Source: Acidobacteriota bacterium (lineage in GTDB: Bacteria; Acidobacteriota; Blastocatellia; Pyrinomonadales; Pyrinomonadaceae). Taken from it: DNA of 64,000 nt. A program made the position numbers and the translations under genes. The stretch spans positions 1-64,000 of the forward strand of contig JAEWFC010000016.1 of assembly GCA_023389035.1 (NCBI GenBank), read 5' to 3'. Every line of letters begins with the position of its first letter. Position 1 is the stretch's first letter. The notes beneath the pieces were generated by a model. That model did not search any database, was not told where the DNA came from, and worked only from the letters and a program-made list of their open reading frames with translations. Shown here one piece after another: positions 16,716 through 25,043 of the stretch.

Positions 16716-17129
16716 ATGAAAATAAATCACTTAGGTATCGCGACGAAGAAGATCGAGGATGTCATTTCCTTCTGGACCGATTCGCTTGGACTCGAGACGA
16801 TGCACACGGAGATCGTCGAGGACCAGAAGGTTCGCGTAGCCATGTTGCCGATAGGTGAAAGCCGCATCGAACTGCTCGAACCGACGTCGGAAGATTCGCC
16901 CATTTCAAAATTCTTGGAAAAGCGTGGCGGGGGCATTCATCACATCGCAATTGAGGTCGAGGATATCGCCGCCGCCCTGCAAAAAGCACGGGACAACGGC
17001 GCAACACTCATTGACCAAGAACCGCGGATCGGGGCGGAGGGCTGCCTGGTGGCTTTTATCCACCCAAGGTCCACCGGCGGCGTGCTTTTAGAACTTGTGC
17101 AAACAACGGATGTCGGTGGTGCATCCTAG
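16716..17129 (+). CDS. mce: Methylmalonyl-CoA epimerase
   Basis: A 137-residue glyoxalase-fold enzyme that converts (S)- to (R)-methylmalonyl-CoA. MKINHLGIATKKIEDVISFW starts the first beta-alpha-beta module with a metal His at residue 5; GGGIHHIAIEVEDI holds the second His; and GVLLELVQ near the C-terminus gives the metal Glu. Length fits the family. It directly follows meaB, a very common pair. The downstream PPIase gene has its own TTG start 81 bases later and may be separately transcribed. Confidence 0.94.
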   Translation: MKINHLGIATKKIEDVISFWTDSLGLETMHTEIVEDQKVRVAMLPIGESRIELLEPTSEDSPISKFLEKRGGGIHHIAIEVEDIAAALQKARDNGATLIDQEPRIGAEGCLVAFIHPRSTGGVLLELVQTTDVGGAS

Positions 17130-17210
17130 TTCTTTCAAATGGCTTCTGCTATGATTTTCGTTTGATTTTTATTGATCGGTAAGTTTAAGGATATAGCGAG
17201 GAATTAAGTT

Positions 17211-18638
17211 TTGAGTAATCTTGTTAAAGGTTTGATCTTATTGCTGGTCGTGCTCGGTATCGGGGCCGGACTAGTGTTCTGGAAAAAGAACGTCGGGCAT
17301 ACGGCATATGCCTCAAACGGCGTGACAAAAGAGGAGATCGAGCTGCTTTTAGCCGATCTCGCACAGGAGAATCCTGCGTTTCTAAAGCGATTCGGCGAAA
17401 ATCCGGAGATGAAGAAGGAACAGCTCGACAACCTGCGTGAGCTTTTTGCATTGGCAAGCGGTGCCCGTGCGGAAGGCTATGCCAACGAGCCGCACATCAA
17501 GCAAGAACTCGAGAACATCCGCTCGCAGATAATCGCCGTAAACTATGACCGCGAGATCAACAAAGACAAAGGGCCGATGCCTCCCTTCGGTTTTATCGAC
17601 GAAGCTCGCGTCAATGCATTCTGGGGTGAGGGCGAACAGCCTGAGCGTTCATTCTTTGAAAATTTGAAAGACAAGATCGGCCTTGGACGGCAAGACAACG
17701 AAATGGCCTTTCAGCGTTTTCTGGATTCGAAGGTAAAACTGCTCAAAGAACAGAACCCTGACATGGCTGATAAGGAGATCTCGGAAGAGGAGCGGAAGCA
17801 GGCTCGTGATATTTTCGCAAAGATCGAGATCTATGAACAGGAATACCTGGATAAAGCTGCGAAGGGAGAGCTTGACCCAAACTTCCAGAAAAAGATAGAC
17901 CTGCAGACCAAACTGCAGCAGGCGCAGTTCCTCGCTCGTGTTTACTCTGAGAAAGTCGCTGATAAGCTTAAGGTTACTGATGAAGAGGTCGACAAATACA
18001 TCGCTGAACATCCTGAATACAGCGGTGCGGAGAAACGTGCAAAGGCGACTGAGATCTTGAATCGTGCTAAGAACGGTGAGGATTTTGCAGCTCTTGCAAA
18101 TGAATTCTCAGAAGATCCGGGCAATACCGATCCCAAGGGAGCAAAGCAGGGCGGTTTCTACGGAAACAATCCAAAGGGTCGAATGGTCCCGCAGTTTGAA
18201 CAAGCTGCACTGGCTCTCGAACCCGGCCAGATCACTCCGGAACTTGTCGAGACCGACTACGGTTTCCACATAATCAAGCTTGAGCGAAAAGGCCCCGGCA
18301 AGGACGATGCCGGTAAGGAAGCTGAGACCTATGACGTACGTCATATTCTGATCTCAACGGCTATTAAAGATCCGAACAACCCGATGGCCCGCGAAATGCC
18401 GCCCAAGATGTTCGTTCGCCAAAAGCTTGAAGAAGAGAAACGGGAAAAGCTGATCGCTGACCTGATCGCAAAGAACGGCGTAAGCGTTCCCGAAGATTTT
18501 GATGTTCCTCAGGTCACCGACGAGCAGATCGAGGAGGCAATGCGCAAGCAGCGTCAGCAGATGGGAATGGACGAGGAAGGCGAAGCCGGAGCTCCGCCGC
18601 CCGCACAGGCACCGCCGGTTGAGGCACCTCAGCAGTAA
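17211..18638 (+). CDS. PpiC/SurA-type peptidylprolyl isomerase
   Basis: A 475-residue protein with a TTG start supported by an AGGA 11 bases upstream. A membrane anchor or signal segment lies at residues 7-23 (GLILLLVVLGIGAGLVFW). A long, charged, helical chaperone-like region follows. A PpiC rotamase domain is visible around residues 275-365 (AKATEILNRAKNGEDFAALA, then GFYGNNPKGRMVPQFE and TDYGFHIIKLERK). A partial second domain (VRHILISTAIKDP) follows, and the tail is rich in Pro, Ala and Gln. It would help fold exported and outer-membrane proteins. No partner gene is next to it. Confidence 0.87.
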   Translation: MSNLVKGLILLLVVLGIGAGLVFWKKNVGHTAYASNGVTKEEIELLLADLAQENPAFLKRFGENPEMKKEQLDNLRELFALASGARAEGYANEPHIKQELENIRSQIIAVNYDREINKDKGPMPPFGFIDEARVNAFWGEGEQPERSFFENLKDKIGLGRQDNEMAFQRFLDSKVKLLKEQNPDMADKEISEEERKQARDIFAKIEIYEQEYLDKAAKGELDPNFQKKIDLQTKLQQAQFLARVYSEKVADKLKVTDEEVDKYIAEHPEYSGAEKRAKATEILNRAKNGEDFAALANEFSEDPGNTDPKGAKQGGFYGNNPKGRMVPQFEQAALALEPGQITPELVETDYGFHIIKLERKGPGKDDAGKEAETYDVRHILISTAIKDPNNPMAREMPPKMFVRQKLEEEKREKLIADLIAKNGVSVPEDFDVPQVTDEQIEEAMRKQRQQMGMDEEGEAGAPPPAQAPPVEAPQQ

Positions 18639-18650
18639 CGACCGCTAAAT

Positions 18651-19586
18651 ATGAACCTGGGTGATTATCGGGTCGAGATAGTTCCCGATACAGAATTCAG
18701 ATTAGACGGAGGGGCGATGTTCGGAGTCGTCCCTCGCGTTTTATGGGAACGTGTTTGTCCGCCCGATGAACTAAACCGGATCAAGCAGCAGATGAACTGC
18801 GTCTTTATCGACACCGGGAAAGAAAAGGTCCTGATCGAAACGGGTATCGGTGAGAAGTGGACAGAAAAAGAAACTAAGATGTATGGCATCTTTCGCGAAA
18901 AACCGTTTGCCGATACCCTCTTGGAAAAAACCGGCTGCACGCCTGACGACATAACGATCGTCGTCAACACCCATCTCCACTTTGACCACGCCGGAGGAAA
19001 TACGATAGGGGCGGAGGGCGGACACTCATGTCCGCATGAGCGTCGCTTCAACGCGAATACAAATTCGATCATCACAGACAGTGACGCCGCCGCGACCGGC
19101 GTTGCGGACAGGAGTATCCGCGCTCCGCGACCACAATTCACAAACGCTCGGTATCTAGTTTCAGCTCGTGAACTCGAACATGCCGAAAACCCGCACGAAC
19201 GCGACCGTGCAAGCTATTTGCCCGAGAATTGGCGGCCCATGATCGAGACCGGACAGCTGGAGCAGATGCCGGACGAGTACGAACCGATTCCGGGGCTGAA
19301 ACTTCAGACCGTTCGCGGCCATTCTGAAACGATGCAGACTTGGCGGCTCGACCGCGGCGGCAAGACGATGTACGGTTTCGCCGACCTGATACCGACGAGC
19401 CACCACGTCCCGCTCCCATGGATAATGGGCTACGACCTCTATCCGACCGAAACGCTCGCTTTCAAGAAAGCGATATTGCCAAAGGCGGTTGAGGAAGAAT
19501 GGTTATGTCTGTTCTATCACGATTTCGAGCATCCGATTTGCAAACTGATCGAAGTAGACGGCAAAATCGTGGCTTCAGGCGATTAA
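18651..19586 (+). CDS. MBL-fold metallo-hydrolase with a palindromic-element insertion
   Basis: A 311-residue metallo-beta-lactamase-fold hydrolase. The metal motif HLHFDHAGG is intact at about residues 107-115; GLKLQTVRGHSETMQTW and LFYHDFEHPICKL supply the later metal His residues. Between the HxHxDH motif and the next conserved stretch (FTNARYLVSARELE) about 38 residues are inserted. They are rich in Arg, Cys and Ala (GGHSCPHERRFNANTN, then DRSIRAPRPQ) and unlike the family. The DNA of this insert is palindromic (see 19011-19128). The frame is kept, so the enzyme may still fold, with a surface loop. Substrate unknown. Confidence 0.82.
   Translation: MNLGDYRVEIVPDTEFRLDGGAMFGVVPRVLWERVCPPDELNRIKQQMNCVFIDTGKEKVLIETGIGEKWTEKETKMYGIFREKPFADTLLEKTGCTPDDITIVVNTHLHFDHAGGNTIGAEGGHSCPHERRFNANTNSIITDSDAAATGVADRSIRAPRPQFTNARYLVSARELEHAENPHERDRASYLPENWRPMIETGQLEQMPDEYEPIPGLKLQTVRGHSETMQTWRLDRGGKTMYGFADLIPTSHHVPLPWIMGYDLYPTETLAFKKAILPKAVEEEWLCLFYHDFEHPICKLIEVDGKIVASGD
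19011..19128. repeat. REP-like palindromic element inside a coding region
   Basis: A nested set of inverted repeats: an outer GCGGAG/CTCCGC pair (19011-19016 with 19123-19128), a perfect 7-bp stem with a 4-base loop (19018-19024 with 19029-19035), and a second 5-bp stem (19104-19108 with 19117-19121). The GCGGACA word is used by both inner hairpins. The length is 118 bp, and it sits in frame within an MBL-fold gene. The structure is like that of REP/BIME-type mobile palindromes. No second copy was noticed in this window. Confidence 0.6.
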
Positions 19587-19602
19587 AACCTTAGGAGAAT
19601 TT

Positions 19603-19632
19603 ATGACCTCGATTTCCCGCGGCCAGAAATAG
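19603..19632 (+). CDS. Possible 9-residue leader ORF before mtnP
   Basis: An ATG with a strong Shine-Dalgarno (TTAGGAGAA, 4 bases before) opens a mini-ORF, MTSISRGQK, that ends 5 bases before the mtnP ATG, in another frame. mtnP itself has only weak purine-rich sequence. It might couple translation or act as a leader; it could equally be chance. Confidence 0.25.
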   Translation: MTSISRGQK

Positions 19633-19637
19633 TAGAA

Positions 19638-20513
19638 ATGGAAAACGTACAGATCGGAATAATCGGCGGCAGTGGGCTTTACCAGATGCCGGAGTTGGAG
19701 AATGTTCGTGAACAAACGGTTGAGACGCCTTTCGGAAAGCCTTCGGATGCGTTCATTATCGGTGAACTCGACGGCGCGACCGTGGCGTTTTTGCCGCGGC
19801 ACGCTAGAGGGCATAAGTTTACGCCGACGGAGCTTCCCTATCGGGCGAACATCTACGCGATGAAGATGCTGGGTGTGGAGTACATCTTGTCGGTGTCGGC
19901 CGTGGGCAGCTTGCAGGAGCAATATGCACCCACCGACATGGTCATCCCCGACCAGTTCTTTGACCGCACGCGTGCACGTGCACAGGAATCAACCTTTTTC
20001 GGTGAAGGCATTGTCGGGCACGTCACCTTTGCGCATCCGGTTTGCAATGAGCTTGGCGACATTCTCGAGGCCTCGTGCAAAGAGGTCGGCGTCAAGACGC
20101 ATCGCGGTGGTACATATCTCTGCATGGAAGGTCCGGCTTTTTCGACTAAAGCTGAATCGATGGTCTATCGCCAATGGGGTATGGACATCATCGGGATGAC
20201 CAATCTGCAGGAAGCAAAGCTCGCACGCGAAGCCGAGATCGCTTACGCGACGCTCGCTCTTGTCACCGATTATGATTGCTGGTACGAAGGCCACGACGAC
20301 GTCACCATTGATATGGTCGTCGAATACCTGAACAAGAACGTCCGCAACGCTCAGCTTATCCTCAAAGACGCCGTCAAACGCGTCGCTGCAAAGGAAACGC
20401 CGAACCAGTATCGCGACGCCATCAAGAACGCCATCTTCACCGCTCCCGACCACTGGCCGGCGGAGACGGCCAAGAAGCTTGATGCGATCATTGGGAAGTA
20501 TGGCAGGCTCTAG
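19638..20513 (+). CDS. mtnP: S-methyl-5'-thioadenosine phosphorylase
   Basis: A 291-residue nucleoside phosphorylase of the PNP/MTAP family 2. IGIIGGSGLYQMPELE starts the phosphate-binding region, FLPRHARGHKFTPTELPYRA is the family signature, and GTYLCMEGPAFSTKAES is the purine and ribose part. It splits methylthioadenosine, the by-product of polyamine or homoserine-lactone synthesis, into adenine and methylthioribose-1-phosphate for methionine salvage. The length is typical. The gene that follows overlaps its end by 14 bases. Confidence 0.93.
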   Translation: MENVQIGIIGGSGLYQMPELENVREQTVETPFGKPSDAFIIGELDGATVAFLPRHARGHKFTPTELPYRANIYAMKMLGVEYILSVSAVGSLQEQYAPTDMVIPDQFFDRTRARAQESTFFGEGIVGHVTFAHPVCNELGDILEASCKEVGVKTHRGGTYLCMEGPAFSTKAESMVYRQWGMDIIGMTNLQEAKLAREAEIAYATLALVTDYDCWYEGHDDVTIDMVVEYLNKNVRNAQLILKDAVKRVAAKETPNQYRDAIKNAIFTAPDHWPAETAKKLDAIIGKYGRL

Positions 20514-21060
20514 ACGTGTAACTGTCAGCGTAATAGGATTGGCGGGTCTCTTAATATTCGCGCTATGTATTCTCTTCTTGGAAACGCTACGGGCCGATGA
20601 GCCTCCCGCCGCGCCGCCGGTTATTCAGGCAGATGATAATGAACCTCCCGCACTCCCGAGGGCTATTCAGGTTGTCGACGAATCAAAAGCGAAAACCTTC
20701 AGCGACTCGGTTGTCGATGATCTATTGAATGACGACCGTGACGGATTGTTCTCGAAAGTAGAAAGTTCAGTAAGAGAGTATTATAAAACCAAAGGGTTCG
20801 ACACGCTGATCGAGAATTTGTTTGATACATTCGGAGAACCCGTTCGGGTTGAATACAAGAAGAACATGGTCGGCCAAAAGACGAATGTTCGAGGCACTCT
20901 GCGGCCAATGAGAAAATTCTGGTACGCAGTTGAAACCACAAAGTTCAAAATTGGCACGCACTTTATTTTCGTTGAAGTGGTTGAAGAAGAACAGCAACTC
21001 GCAAGTTCCGGTTTCGCGATCGTGAATTTCCCGTTGGGAGTGCCGGACGATATGAAATGA
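20500..21060 (+). CDS. Exported hypothetical protein
   Basis: A protein of 186 residues from ATG 20500 (the frame opens at 20479, but the first seven codons add nothing). A signal or membrane anchor lies at residues 6-25 (VTVSVIGLAGLLIFALCILF). A Pro/Ala-rich linker with a repeated phrase (PPVIQADDNEPPALPRAIQ) follows, then an alpha/beta region (FSDSVVDDLLNDDRDGLF, then FDTLIENLFDTFGEPVRVEY) that resembles DUF3887/DUF4019-like small exported domains in pattern. That family guess is weak. It overlaps the mtnP end by 14 bases and is probably translated with it. Confidence 0.6.
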   Translation: MAGSRRVTVSVIGLAGLLIFALCILFLETLRADEPPAAPPVIQADDNEPPALPRAIQVVDESKAKTFSDSVVDDLLNDDRDGLFSKVESSVREYYKTKGFDTLIENLFDTFGEPVRVEYKKNMVGQKTNVRGTLRPMRKFWYAVETTKFKIGTHFIFVEVVEEEQQLASSGFAIVNFPLGVPDDMK

Positions 21061-21111
21061 TCCGGGGCCTCTTCTGCAAACCAATATTAGTATTCTCACA
21101 TCAGACTACAT

Positions 21112-21576
21112 ATGAAGTGGCATCTTTCCGCTCGACTCTTAATTCTATTCTTACTATTCGTGTTCGCAGCCGATGCAGCTGCGCAGCGGAATGTAACGCC
21201 TGCGATCGATCGGGATCCGGTGCTTGAGGCGGATGCTAAAAAGAATCTGGACGTCGCTTGGCAGGGATTTGGTCCGGCAAAGAAGGCTTATAAACAGGTC
21301 CTGCTGCGATTCGAAGAGACGTACGCCGCCTATCCGGATTTTTCCAAAGTTGACGAATTTCTATATCTCGCCGGGATGAGCAGCTATTACCTGTCGAAAA
21401 ATGAAGGGAAGCAGAAGGTAGACCTAAAGATCGAACGCGAACGTGAGAAGTACTCGCCTGAGAAGCTTCGCGAGGATGCCGTTGCCTACCTCTCGCTGAT
21501 GCTCGAAAAGAACCCGGAAAGTCAGTATAGAAGTAACGCAGAGAAGGTCCTAAAGGAATTGCGAGAGGATCAGTAA
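21112..21576 (+). CDS. Exported TPR-like protein (BamD-like half)
   Basis: A 154-residue protein with a signal peptide (MKWHLSARLLILFLLFVFAADAAAQ). The mature part is helical with a tetratricopeptide-like layout (VDEFLYLAGMSSYYLSKNEG, then LREDAVAYLSLMLEKNPESQ and SNAEKVLKELRED). This resembles the C-terminal helices of BamD/outer-membrane assembly lipoproteins but lacks a lipobox and is shorter. It probably acts as a periplasmic scaffold. A terminator-like hairpin follows at 21607-21628. Confidence 0.65.
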   Translation: MKWHLSARLLILFLLFVFAADAAAQRNVTPAIDRDPVLEADAKKNLDVAWQGFGPAKKAYKQVLLRFEETYAAYPDFSKVDEFLYLAGMSSYYLSKNEGKQKVDLKIEREREKYSPEKLREDAVAYLSLMLEKNPESQYRSNAEKVLKELREDQ

Positions 21577-21606
21577 CCGAGCGATCCTCTGACCGTGAGT
21601 CTGAAG

Positions 21607-21628
21607 AAGCCGTCTTAATGGGCGGCTT
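21607..21628 (+). terminator. Rho-independent terminator
   Basis: An 8-bp stem (AAGCCGTC with GGCGGCTT, one G-T pair) and a 6-base loop, followed by TCTGTTT, 31 bases after the stop of the TPR-like gene. Confidence 0.6.
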
Positions 21629-21697
21629 TCTGTTTGCGCGTAAAGCCAATGTTTCAGGTGCTCTTAGCGTACTGCCGTAAGTATTAGAAGGCCTTTA

Positions 21698-21907
21698 TCA
21701 CGAGACTTTTCTCTTTTGTTACGTGACATTTGTCTTTTGTCACGAGACTTTTGTCTTTTGTCACGAGACTTTTGTCTTTTGTCACAAGACATTTCTCTTT
21801 TGTCACGAGACTTTTCTCTTTTGTCACGAGACTTTTCTCTTTTGTCACGAGACTTTGGTCTTTTGTTACGTAACTTTTGTGTTTTGTTATGTAGTTTTTC
21901 TCTTTTT
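21698..21907. repeat. 21-bp tandem array B, about 10 units
   Basis: About ten head-to-tail copies of a 21-bp unit with consensus GTCACGAGACTTTTGTCTTT plus one T. The central units are identical or differ at one or two bases, and the outer ones decay (GTTACG, GTTATG). On both strands the array is open and would encode heptads (for example SLVTKDK), which explains apparent small ORFs there. I see no start, ribosome site or family support for a real gene. The period equals two turns of B-DNA, with T-tracts in phase. Confidence 0.9.
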
Positions 21908-21979
21908 TTGACAAAGGTCGCTCTGATTCCGAGGGAATGCGTCGTGACCCTTTCGATCAAAGAAGCCTGATCGTCTCGA

Positions 21980-22390
21980 TCACGGCTCGACCACGTAAGA
22001 TGACAATTTGTAGGTCTTCCCGGACCTGGCGAAATTCAGGTGAAGAGCGTCTTTACTCGTGATAACCAACGTACCGTCGTGATCGCGGGTACATAGCGGA
22101 TTCCGTTCCTGCATAAGTTCGGAAGTATTTTCGCCGAAGAGAGTGGAAAAGTTCTCGATGAATTCGTCCCGCGTATACTTACCTTCATCGCCTGCATCCA
22201 GTCCCCAGCTCAGTGGGAATTTGGTCATTGATGCAACTTTGATCTTATCGGACCTTCGCACCGCCGCCGTAAATCCGGAGTAGAACGTGCGGAATGCTGC
22301 CGGACACTGCTTTAGACGCGTTTCCGTTTGGGCATCGATGGGAACGATCGAAGCAGCGAGGGCGACGAGCAAGAGGACTAGGCGTCTCAT
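21980..22390 (-). CDS. Exported hypothetical protein
   Basis: A protein of 136 residues from ATG 22390 (MRRLVLLLVALAASIVPIDAQ), which gives a clean signal peptide; the frame opens at 22429. The mature part has two Cys (KQCPAAF and PLCTRDHDG) that could form a disulfide, and an alpha/beta pattern (FPLSWGLDAGDEGKYTRDEF, then LVITSKDALHLNFARSG). It is periplasmic or secreted. No family recognised. Monocistronic, with the repeat array at its 3' side. Confidence 0.65.
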   Translation of the reverse strand: MRRLVLLLVALAASIVPIDAQTETRLKQCPAAFRTFYSGFTAAVRRSDKIKVASMTKFPLSWGLDAGDEGKYTRDEFIENFSTLFGENTSELMQERNPLCTRDHDGTLVITSKDALHLNFARSGKTYKLSSYVVEP

Positions 22391-22527
22391 AATGCGAACA
22401 AGTATCGAACAAGTAAGCAACTTTGGCAATCACGCACGATAGCGGGCAAAATCGCCAAAATCTTCAGGGGCGTGTAAACTATGCGTTTAGTTTTTCCATA
22501 ATCTATTAAAGCGGAGCTCATTAATAT

Positions 22528-23466
22528 ATGTCTTTAACAGTTGTAGGTTCGGTCGCGTTCGACGCACTCGAGACGCCCTTTGGCAAACGCGATAAGGTAC
22601 TTGGCGGTGCGGCAACACACTTTGGCCTTTCGGCCAGTTTCTTCACCGAGGTAAATGCGGTGGGCGTCGTCGGTGGTGATTTCACCGATGCCGAGTGGGA
22701 TGTTTTTAAGCGTCACCAGATCAATACCGAAGATATCGAGGTCGTCCCTGACGGCAGGACATTTTTCTGGAAGGGCCGCTACGACTACGATATGAATACG
22801 GCCCACACGCTTGATACACAGCTCAACGTTTTCGAGAGCTTTGACCCGAAACTTTCCGATAACTCGAAAAGCGCCGACCTGCTGTTCCTCGCCAATATCC
22901 TGCCGATTCTGCAGAAAGGAGTTCGTGAACAATGCGGCGATGCAAAATTCGTCGCGATGGACACGATGAACTTCTGGATCACATCCATGAAGGGTGCCGT
23001 CATTGACACGATCAAGGTGGTCGACTGCATCATCATAAACGATGCGGAAGCAAGGCAGCTGACGGAAGAGCCCAGCATTTATAAGGCCGCACGAGCGATC
23101 ATGGATCTCGGCCTCAGGGCTGTCGTGATCAAGCGCGGCGAATACGGTGCGACACTTTTCACAAAGGACGGCTACTTCGTCGCTCCGGCTTACCCGCTTG
23201 AGAGCGTTTTTGATCCGACCGGTGCGGGTGATACGTTCGCCGGCGGTTTCATGGGCTACCTTGCCGCCCAGAACGAGATCAATGACGAAACCATGCGTCG
23301 GGCGATGATCTACGGCTCGGTGATGGCGTCGTTTAACGTCGAGAAATTCGGCACGGAGCGTGTGGACGCGTTGGATTATCCGGAGATCAATCAGCGGTTC
23401 AGTGATTTCAAGCGGATGACACACTTCGACGACATCGCCTTTGAGCGAGCGGCAACGGCAGCCTGA
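22528..23466 (+). CDS. PfkB-family carbohydrate/nucleoside kinase
   Basis: A 312-residue ribokinase-fold protein. The N-terminal signature (VGSVAFDALETPFGKRDKVL, then GGAATHFGLSASF) and the C-terminal signature FDPTGAGDTFAGGFMGYLA with the catalytic Asp and anion hole are intact. Members phosphorylate sugars or nucleosides with ATP; the substrate cannot be fixed here. A long open frame on the opposite strand (22534-23475) mirrors the gene and is a shadow. The next gene starts 3 bases after the stop, so the two are co-transcribed. Confidence 0.88.
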   Translation: MSLTVVGSVAFDALETPFGKRDKVLGGAATHFGLSASFFTEVNAVGVVGGDFTDAEWDVFKRHQINTEDIEVVPDGRTFFWKGRYDYDMNTAHTLDTQLNVFESFDPKLSDNSKSADLLFLANILPILQKGVREQCGDAKFVAMDTMNFWITSMKGAVIDTIKVVDCIIINDAEARQLTEEPSIYKAARAIMDLGLRAVVIKRGEYGATLFTKDGYFVAPAYPLESVFDPTGAGDTFAGGFMGYLAAQNEINDETMRRAMIYGSVMASFNVEKFGTERVDALDYPEINQRFSDFKRMTHFDDIAFERAATAA

Positions 23467-23469
23467 TAA

Positions 23470-24228
23470 ATGCAAAAGCCGCTCGAAAACACGAGCATAC
23501 CTTTCAGCCGCCCGGCCGACATGTTTCCGTTCCTTGCATTGGGATCGGCCGTGGCAGCATTTCTGCTGATCGGCGGCGCTGCGGCGCTATTATCCGGAAG
23601 CTGGATATTCGCCGTGATATTTGTTTTGTCCGCTGGCGGCGTGGCTGCAATAGCTCTGATCGCTAGATCGAAGCTCAGCCGAGCCGCGGCGGCTGCCAGC
23701 CAGGATATGATCGAGTGGTCAACGGCGATCCCCGAGCTGCAGCGGCAGAGTCTGAACATCGAGGTCCGCGAACTTTCGCGTGTCCTGGATGTGGATCCCG
23801 AACAGGTAAGCGATCTTCAGTCGGCATACATCGTCGCCGAAGATCTTGCGCTTCGCCAGATCCAACAGGAAGAGGGCGTTCCTCTATTAAGGCACGTAAA
23901 TGTTGGCGGGATACCGTTCGACGCGATATTTATAAAGGACGGTGCACTGGTCTGCTGCGAAGCCTTGTTTTTGGTCGCACCCGATGTAAGAAAAGAGCGT
24001 GTAGATGCGATGCTGTTAAAGATCGGGCAGGCGGACCGGGCCGTCTCCGCGTCGGGATCAGAGCTTAATGTCCGACTAATGCTCGTGCTTGTGACACAGC
24101 TGGTGCCGGCCGATGAAACTCGCTTGAGGGCAGAACTGAAAAAGGGGCGGTTTGCAGAAACGCCTGTGGACATCGATATTCGTATCCTTGATTTTGAAGC
24201 GCTGCAGCGGATGTACGTCACAGACTGA
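23470..24228 (+). CDS. Membrane protein of unknown function
   Basis: A 252-residue protein. Two adjacent hydrophobic segments at about residues 18-65 (FLALGSAVAAFLLIGGAAAL and WIFAVIFVLSAGGVAAIALI) form a hairpin in the inner membrane. The remaining soluble part carries two features: a helical stretch (LQSAYIVAEDLALRQIQQEE) and an alpha/beta domain (HVNVGGIPFDAIFIKDGALV, then ELNVRLMLVLVTQLV) with the pattern of a nuclease-like or NERD-like fold, which is only a guess. It is co-transcribed with the PfkB kinase. Confidence 0.6.
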   Translation: MQKPLENTSIPFSRPADMFPFLALGSAVAAFLLIGGAAALLSGSWIFAVIFVLSAGGVAAIALIARSKLSRAAAAASQDMIEWSTAIPELQRQSLNIEVRELSRVLDVDPEQVSDLQSAYIVAEDLALRQIQQEEGVPLLRHVNVGGIPFDAIFIKDGALVCCEALFLVAPDVRKERVDAMLLKIGQADRAVSASGSELNVRLMLVLVTQLVPADETRLRAELKKGRFAETPVDIDIRILDFEALQRMYVTD

Positions 24229-24247
24229 TCCATAAAGGTAGACAGAT

Positions 24248-25009
24248 ATGTTAAAGGACAAAGTTGGAATGATCTTTGGCGTCGCGAACAAGCGATCGAT
24301 CGCTTGGGCGTGTGCAGCCGCTTGTGCAGGGCACGGAGCAAAGCAGGCATTTACCTATCAGGGTGAACGCTTAAAAGAAAATGTAGAAAAACTTGCAGGG
24401 GAACTCAATGATTCATTGGTCGTGCCGTGCGATGTAACAGATCAGGCAGAGGTTGACGCAGCATTTGCGGCAGTAGCTGAAAAATACGGCAGGCTCGATT
24501 ATCTCATCCATTCGATCGCGTTCGCACCAAAGGAAGCTCTTGAAGGCGAATTCGTAACGACAACCCGTGACGCATTTCGAACGGCGTTGGAGATCAGTGC
24601 ATTCTCGCTTACACAAGTCGCGCTCGCGGCCTCACCGCTGATGACGGACGGCGGCAGCATCGTTACCATGACGTATTACGGCGCCGAAAAGGTCGTATCG
24701 AACTACAACGTTATGGGCGTGGCAAAGGCCGCCCTTGAGGCTTCGACCCGCTATCTGGCAGCCGACCTCGGAAAGCAGAATATTCGAGTGAATGCCATAA
24801 GTGCGGGGCCGATCAATACTCTTTCTGCGAGAGGCGTGAAGAATATGGGCTCGCTGCTCGGTTATGTAGGTGAAAAGTCACCGCTAAAGCGTAATGTGAC
24901 GGCCGCCGAGGTCGGAAACACAGCGTTGTTCCTTTGCAGCGATCTCGCTTCCGGCATCACGGGCGAGACCATTTACGTCGATTGCGGCTACAACATAATG
25001 GGGATCTAA
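24248..25009 (+). CDS. fabI: Enoyl-[acyl-carrier-protein] reductase (NADH), FabI type
   Basis: A 253-residue short-chain dehydrogenase. The N-terminus GMIFGVANKRSIAWACAAAC is the FabI-specific nucleotide motif (G-x-A-N-x-x-S-I-A). YYGAEKVVSNYNVMGVAKAAL holds the catalytic Tyr-x6-Lys spacing of FabI. RVNAISAGPINTLSARGV is the substrate-loop motif. It carries out the last, NADH-dependent step of each fatty-acid elongation round. Length is typical. It follows the membrane-protein gene by 19 bases. Confidence 0.96.
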   Translation: MLKDKVGMIFGVANKRSIAWACAAACAGHGAKQAFTYQGERLKENVEKLAGELNDSLVVPCDVTDQAEVDAAFAAVAEKYGRLDYLIHSIAFAPKEALEGEFVTTTRDAFRTALEISAFSLTQVALAASPLMTDGGSIVTMTYYGAEKVVSNYNVMGVAKAALEASTRYLAADLGKQNIRVNAISAGPINTLSARGVKNMGSLLGYVGEKSPLKRNVTAAEVGNTALFLCSDLASGITGETIYVDCGYNIMGI

Positions 25010-25043
25010 ACGTCGCGACTACATTCGGAGTTCCCGATCTTTT

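Noticed and set aside
21664..21960. Small repeat protein on either strand of array B
   Set aside because: Open frames on both strands are a by-product of the 21-bp period; no start signal, and the heptads change with the DNA unit rather than with protein constraint.
22534..23475. Minus-strand ORF of 313 codons opposite the PfkB kinase
   Set aside because: It mirrors the kinase over its whole length. The kinase motifs are clear, and the antisense protein shows none.
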